Shown here: positions 58,908-64,000 of the stretch, one piece after another
How positions within the stretch are numbered: position 1 is the stretch's first letter
Layout of the letters: each line of letters opens with the position of its first letter
Assembly (NCBI RefSeq): GCF_008520305.1
Contig: NZ_ML703268.1
Span: 150,784 to 214,783, forward strand
Length of the DNA stretch: 64,000 nucleotides
Reading direction: 5' to 3'
DNA from: Mesorhizobium sp. SARCC-RB16n
GTDB taxonomy: Bacteria > Pseudomonadota > Alphaproteobacteria > Rhizobiales > Rhizobiaceae
Program-made: the position numbers and the translations under genes
Notes under the pieces: model-generated
The model's database searches: none
Seen by the model: only the letters and a program-made list of their open reading frames with translations
What the model was told of the DNA's origin: nothing

Positions 58908-58933
58908 AAAGCCGGGCGCGAGGCCCGGCTTTC
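58908..58933 (-). terminator. Terminator of lon
   Basis: AAAGCCGGGC (58908-58917), loop GCGAG, GCCCGGCTTT (58923-58932). On the minus strand TTTTTCATG follows. It begins about 30 bases after the lon stop. Confidence 0.85.
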
Positions 58934-58961
58934 TGTTTGTGCGCTGCAACCTTAGAAAAAA

Positions 58962-61373
<2,412 letters not shown>

Positions 61374-61594
61374 TGTCCAACCTTTCATGTCGCGGTCACC
61401 ATCAGGCCAACCGCGAATCTCATATTAACGACCGGGGATCGTTCCGCCTACCACCGTTTATGACGGGAGTTTTACAGCACAGAAATCGGGCACCTCGGCC
61501 TTCTTGTGTTAGGTGGATGCAGGCGGGCCAAAGATCAAGAGTTAACATGGTCCGCAATCCATTCCATCGCGAAGGTGTGCCGGTTCCTCGCAGC

Positions 61595-61619
61595 AAAACG
61601 GCGCCGCAAGGGCGCCGTT
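61595..61619 (-). terminator. Terminator of clpX
   Basis: AACGGCGCC (61597-61605) and GGCGCCGTT (61611-61619) are exact complements. On the minus strand TTTTGCTG follows. It starts 28 bases after the clpX stop. Confidence 0.8.
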
Positions 61620-61646
61620 CCACAAAAATATAGGCCGGGTGCCATA

Positions 61647-62921
61647 TCAGGCGCTGACATTGCCCTTCTTTTCCTTCTGTTCGGAATAGATGTAGAGCGG
61701 CCGGGCGCTGCCGGTCACCACTTCTTCCGAAATCACCACCTCACGCACGCCTTCGAGCGCGGGCAGTTCGAACATCGTGTCGAGCAGGATCGCTTCCATG
61801 ATCGAACGCAGGCCGCGCGCGCCGGTCTTGCGCTCGATGGCCCGCTTGGCGATCGCCGAAAGCGCGTTCTCGTGGAAGGTCAGGTCGACATTTTCCATCT
61901 CGAACAGGCGCTGATACTGCTTGACCAGCGCGTTCTTCGGTTCGGTCAGGATCTGGATCAATGCCGGCTCGTCGAGATCTTCGAGCGTCGCCAGAACCGG
62001 CAGACGACCGACGAATTCCGGAATGAGGCCGAATTTCAACAGATCCTCGGGCTCGACCAGGCGGAAAACATCACCCGTGCGGCGATCCTCCGGCGACGCG
62101 ACGATGGCGCCAAAACCGATCGAGGTTTTCCTGCCGCGGTCCGAGATGATCTTGTCCAGCCCGGCGAAGGCGCCGCCGCAGATGAACAGGATGTTGGCGG
62201 TGTCGACCTGCAGGAACTCCTGCTGCGGGTGCTTGCGGCCGCCCTGCGGCGGCACGGAAGCGACCGTGCCTTCCATGATCTTGAGCAGCGCCTGCTGCAC
62301 GCCCTCGCCCGACACGTCGCGGGTGATCGAGGGATTGTCGGACTTGCGCGAAATCTTGTCGATTTCGTCGATGTAGACGATGCCGCGCTGGGCACGCTCG
62401 ACATTGTAGTCGGCCGACTGCAACAGCTTCAGGATGATGTTCTCGACGTCCTCGCCGACGTAACCGGCTTCGGTCAGCGTCGTGGCGTCGGCCATGGTGA
62501 AAGGCACGTCGATGATGCGGGCCAGCGTCTGCGCGAGCAGCGTCTTGCCGCAGCCGGTCGGGCCGATCAGCAGGATGTTGGACTTGGCCAACTCGACATC
62601 GTTGTTCTTGCCGGCATGCGCGAGGCGCTTGTAGTGGTTGTGCACCGCCACCGACAGCACGCGCTTGGCGTAAGGCTGGCCGATGACGTAGTCGTCGAGA
62701 ACCTTGAGGATCTCCTGCGGGGTCGGCACGCCCTCGCGCGACTTCACCATCGAGGTCTTGTTCTCCTCGCGGATGATGTCCATGCAGAGCTCGACGCACT
62801 CGTCGCAAATGAACACCGTCGGGCCGGCGATCAGCTTGCGCACCTCGTGCTGGCTTTTGCCGCAAAACGAGCAATAGAGCGTGTTCTTGGAATCACCGCT
62901 GTTGTTGCCGACCTTGCTCAT
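61647..62921 (-). CDS. clpX: ClpX, ATPase subunit of ClpXP protease
   Basis: The 424-residue unfoldase has an N-terminal zinc domain (C17, C20, C39, C42: CSFCGKSQ...CDEC), Walker A GPTGCGKT near 119 and the [11 protein letters not shown] pore region near 195. The ATG at 62921 has AAAGGA at good spacing; the ATG at 62927 is too close to it. It partners ClpP, encoded upstream on the same strand with a 294-base gap. Confidence 0.98.
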   Translation of the reverse strand: MSKVGNNSGDSKNTLYCSFCGKSQHEVRKLIAGPTVFICDECVELCMDIIREENKTSMVKSREGVPTPQEILKVLDDYVIGQPYAKRVLSVAVHNHYKRLAHAGKNNDVELAKSNILLIGPTGCGKTLLAQTLARIIDVPFTMADATTLTEAGYVGEDVENIILKLLQSADYNVERAQRGIVYIDEIDKISRKSDNPSITRDVSGEGVQQALLKIMEGTVASVPPQGGRKHPQQEFLQVDTANILFICGGAFAGLDKIISDRGRKTSIGFGAIVASPEDRRTGDVFRLVEPEDLLKFGLIPEFVGRLPVLATLEDLDEPALIQILTEPKNALVKQYQRLFEMENVDLTFHENALSAIAKRAIERKTGARGLRSIMEAILLDTMFELPALEGVREVVISEEVVTGSARPLYIYSEQKEKKGNVSA

Positions 62922-63215
62922 TTTCATGTCCTTTCATGGCCGCCCGCCGATGGTCTGGCTGAAAGGGCGCATACTCTATTTATCGCGGGAATCCGCCGCC
63001 GCCAGTGTTCCGGCTCCCGCAACGTATTCCGTACGAAACACAAATCAGAAAACGTGGCAATGATTCGCAGCTTCCCCATGCAAAGCTAAGCCGTCGAAAA
63101 TCAACATAGCCTTAACGTAGGCAATCCCAACGTCCGAGGGAACAGCCAATTGTGGCCGAAATGCCGCAAGACGCGCCAAAAGCGCGTGATGGTGCCATCC
63201 AACTGCCACTAGCCT

Positions 63216-63845
63216 TTATGCCAATGCCCCCTCGGCCGCCTCGCGCGACGAAATGACCTTGTCGATCAGGCCGAAATCCTTGGCCTCGTCGGCGGTCATG
63301 AAATGGTCGCGGTCGAGCGTCTTCTCGATCTCGTCATAGCTCTTGCCGGTGTGCTTGACATAGACCTCGTTGAGACGGCGCTTCAGTTTGATGATGTCCT
63401 GGGCGTGACGCTCGATATCGGACGCCTGGCCCTGGAAGCCGCCGGACGGCTGGTGAACCATGATGCGGGCGTTCGGCGTGGCGAAGCGCATGTCCTTGTG
63501 GCCGGCGGTCAAAAGCAGCGAGCCCATCGAGGCCGCCTGGCCGATGCACAGCGTCGACACGGCCGGCTTGATGAACTGCATTGTGTCGTAGATCGCCATG
63601 CCCGAAGTGACGACGCCACCCGGCGAATTGATATAGAGGTTGATTTCCTTCTTCGGGTTTTCGGCTTCGAGGAACAGGAGCTGCGCGCAAACCAGCGTCG
63701 CCATGCCGTCCTCGACCGGACCGGTGATAAAAATGATGCGCTCCTTGAGGAGACGCGAGAAAATGTCGTAGGCCCGCTCGCCGCGATTGGTCTGTTCGAC
63801 CACCATCGGAACGAGGTTCATGTAGGTTTCGACGGGATTCTTCAT
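63216..63845 (-). CDS. clpP: ClpP protease subunit
   Basis: The 209-residue serine peptidase forms the 14-mer ClpP chamber. The catalytic triad is S106 (GQAASMG), H131 (VHQPSGG) and D180 (TLDRD). [21 protein letters not shown] at the N-terminus is typical. A stress-type promoter candidate lies upstream. It works with ClpX (and ClpA). Confidence 0.97.
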   Translation of the reverse strand: MKNPVETYMNLVPMVVEQTNRGERAYDIFSRLLKERIIFITGPVEDGMATLVCAQLLFLEAENPKKEINLYINSPGGVVTSGMAIYDTMQFIKPAVSTLCIGQAASMGSLLLTAGHKDMRFATPNARIMVHQPSGGFQGQASDIERHAQDIIKLKRRLNEVYVKHTGKSYDEIEKTLDRDHFMTADEAKDFGLIDKVISSREAAEGALA

Positions 63846-63928
63846 CAGTTATCTCTTCTCGCGGTGGGATTTCCGGCGCCGGGCAGGCTGGCAGTTCGGG
63901 CAGAATCGGTTCTGGATCGTTACGATGT

Positions 63929-63958
63929 AAATAGGATGCCGGCTCATCCTTGTGCAAG
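63929..63958 (-). promoter_or_regulatory. Candidate heat-shock-type (RpoH) promoter of clpP
   Basis: On the minus strand CTTGCAC (63958-63952), 16 bases, CCTATTT (63935-63929). This resembles alphaproteobacterial RpoH promoters (CTTGAA-type -35, CCTATnT-type -10). The leader would be about 75 bases. The rest up to 64000 shows nothing else. Confidence 0.45.
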
Positions 63959-64000
63959 GCCGACCCGTCCTAGCCATCTGGGTAAGTCGAATCAAGCTTC

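Noticed and set aside
61506-63089. 527-codon antisense frame across clpX
   Set aside because: Shadow of clpX; Leu/Asp/His-rich translation without domain.

Overview
The window is 64 kb of high-GC alphaproteobacterial chromosome, most likely Mesorhizobium or a close Rhizobiales relative. This is judged from protein character, gene order (clpP-clpX-lon-hup; recA-alaS; iscS-sufB-C-D-S-T-A) and intergenic palindromes of a kind common in rhizobia. It is mostly core genome. I see no IS element, phage, CRISPR array, rRNA or origin. Nearly all long overlapping antisense ORFs are GC-driven shadows.

Layout. 0-8 kb: purL, a small membrane protein, bolA, monothiol grxD, an MFS exporter, an inositol-phosphatase-like gene, ttcA and rpsD. 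8-20.3 kb: a small secreted basic protein, a DUF3008-like protein, an RNB-only ribonuclease, murI, trmJ-like, icd, a GST, alaS, recA with possible SOS boxes, and the pseudouridine genes psuK-psuG. 20.3-29 kb: a TfoX-like and a GFA-like gene, then the complete SUF iron-sulfur operon on the minus strand, with an unexpected DMP19/DUF4375-like gene before sufA and an Irr-type (ICE) box upstream. 29-41.2 kb: an alpha/beta hydrolase, then a lipid-A-decoration cluster (PAP2 phosphatase, ArnT/Rgt-type transferase, RgtF-like, RgtE-like), tyrS, a very large AsmA/YhdP-like protein, a peroxiredoxin, and a CelD/FemAB-like GNAT coupled to a fatty-acid hydroxylase.

41.4-58.4 kb: an M23 peptidase; a ROK-regulated CUT2 sugar ABC operon with an SDR; tRNA-Val and tRNA-Asp; an AT-richer patch with a duplicated Cys-rich secreted protein; then a second carbohydrate locus (ribokinase, RbsD/FucU, complete CUT1 ABC transporter, creatininase-family hydrolase, SIS protein, aldo/keto reductase). 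58.4-64 kb: HU, Lon, ClpX and ClpP.

How the genes work together. BolA, Grx and SUF form an iron/Fe-S axis. The 29.9-33.6 kb genes fit removal of a lipid A phosphate and its replacement by a sugar (probably galacturonate) from a polyprenyl carrier. The two ABC loci look like separate sugar uptake and oxidation routes. The least explained items are the DMP19 insertion in SUF, the creatininase/SIS/FucU/AKR pathway, the GNAT-hydroxylase pair, the two-repeat Cys-rich protein, and several structured intergenic repeats.
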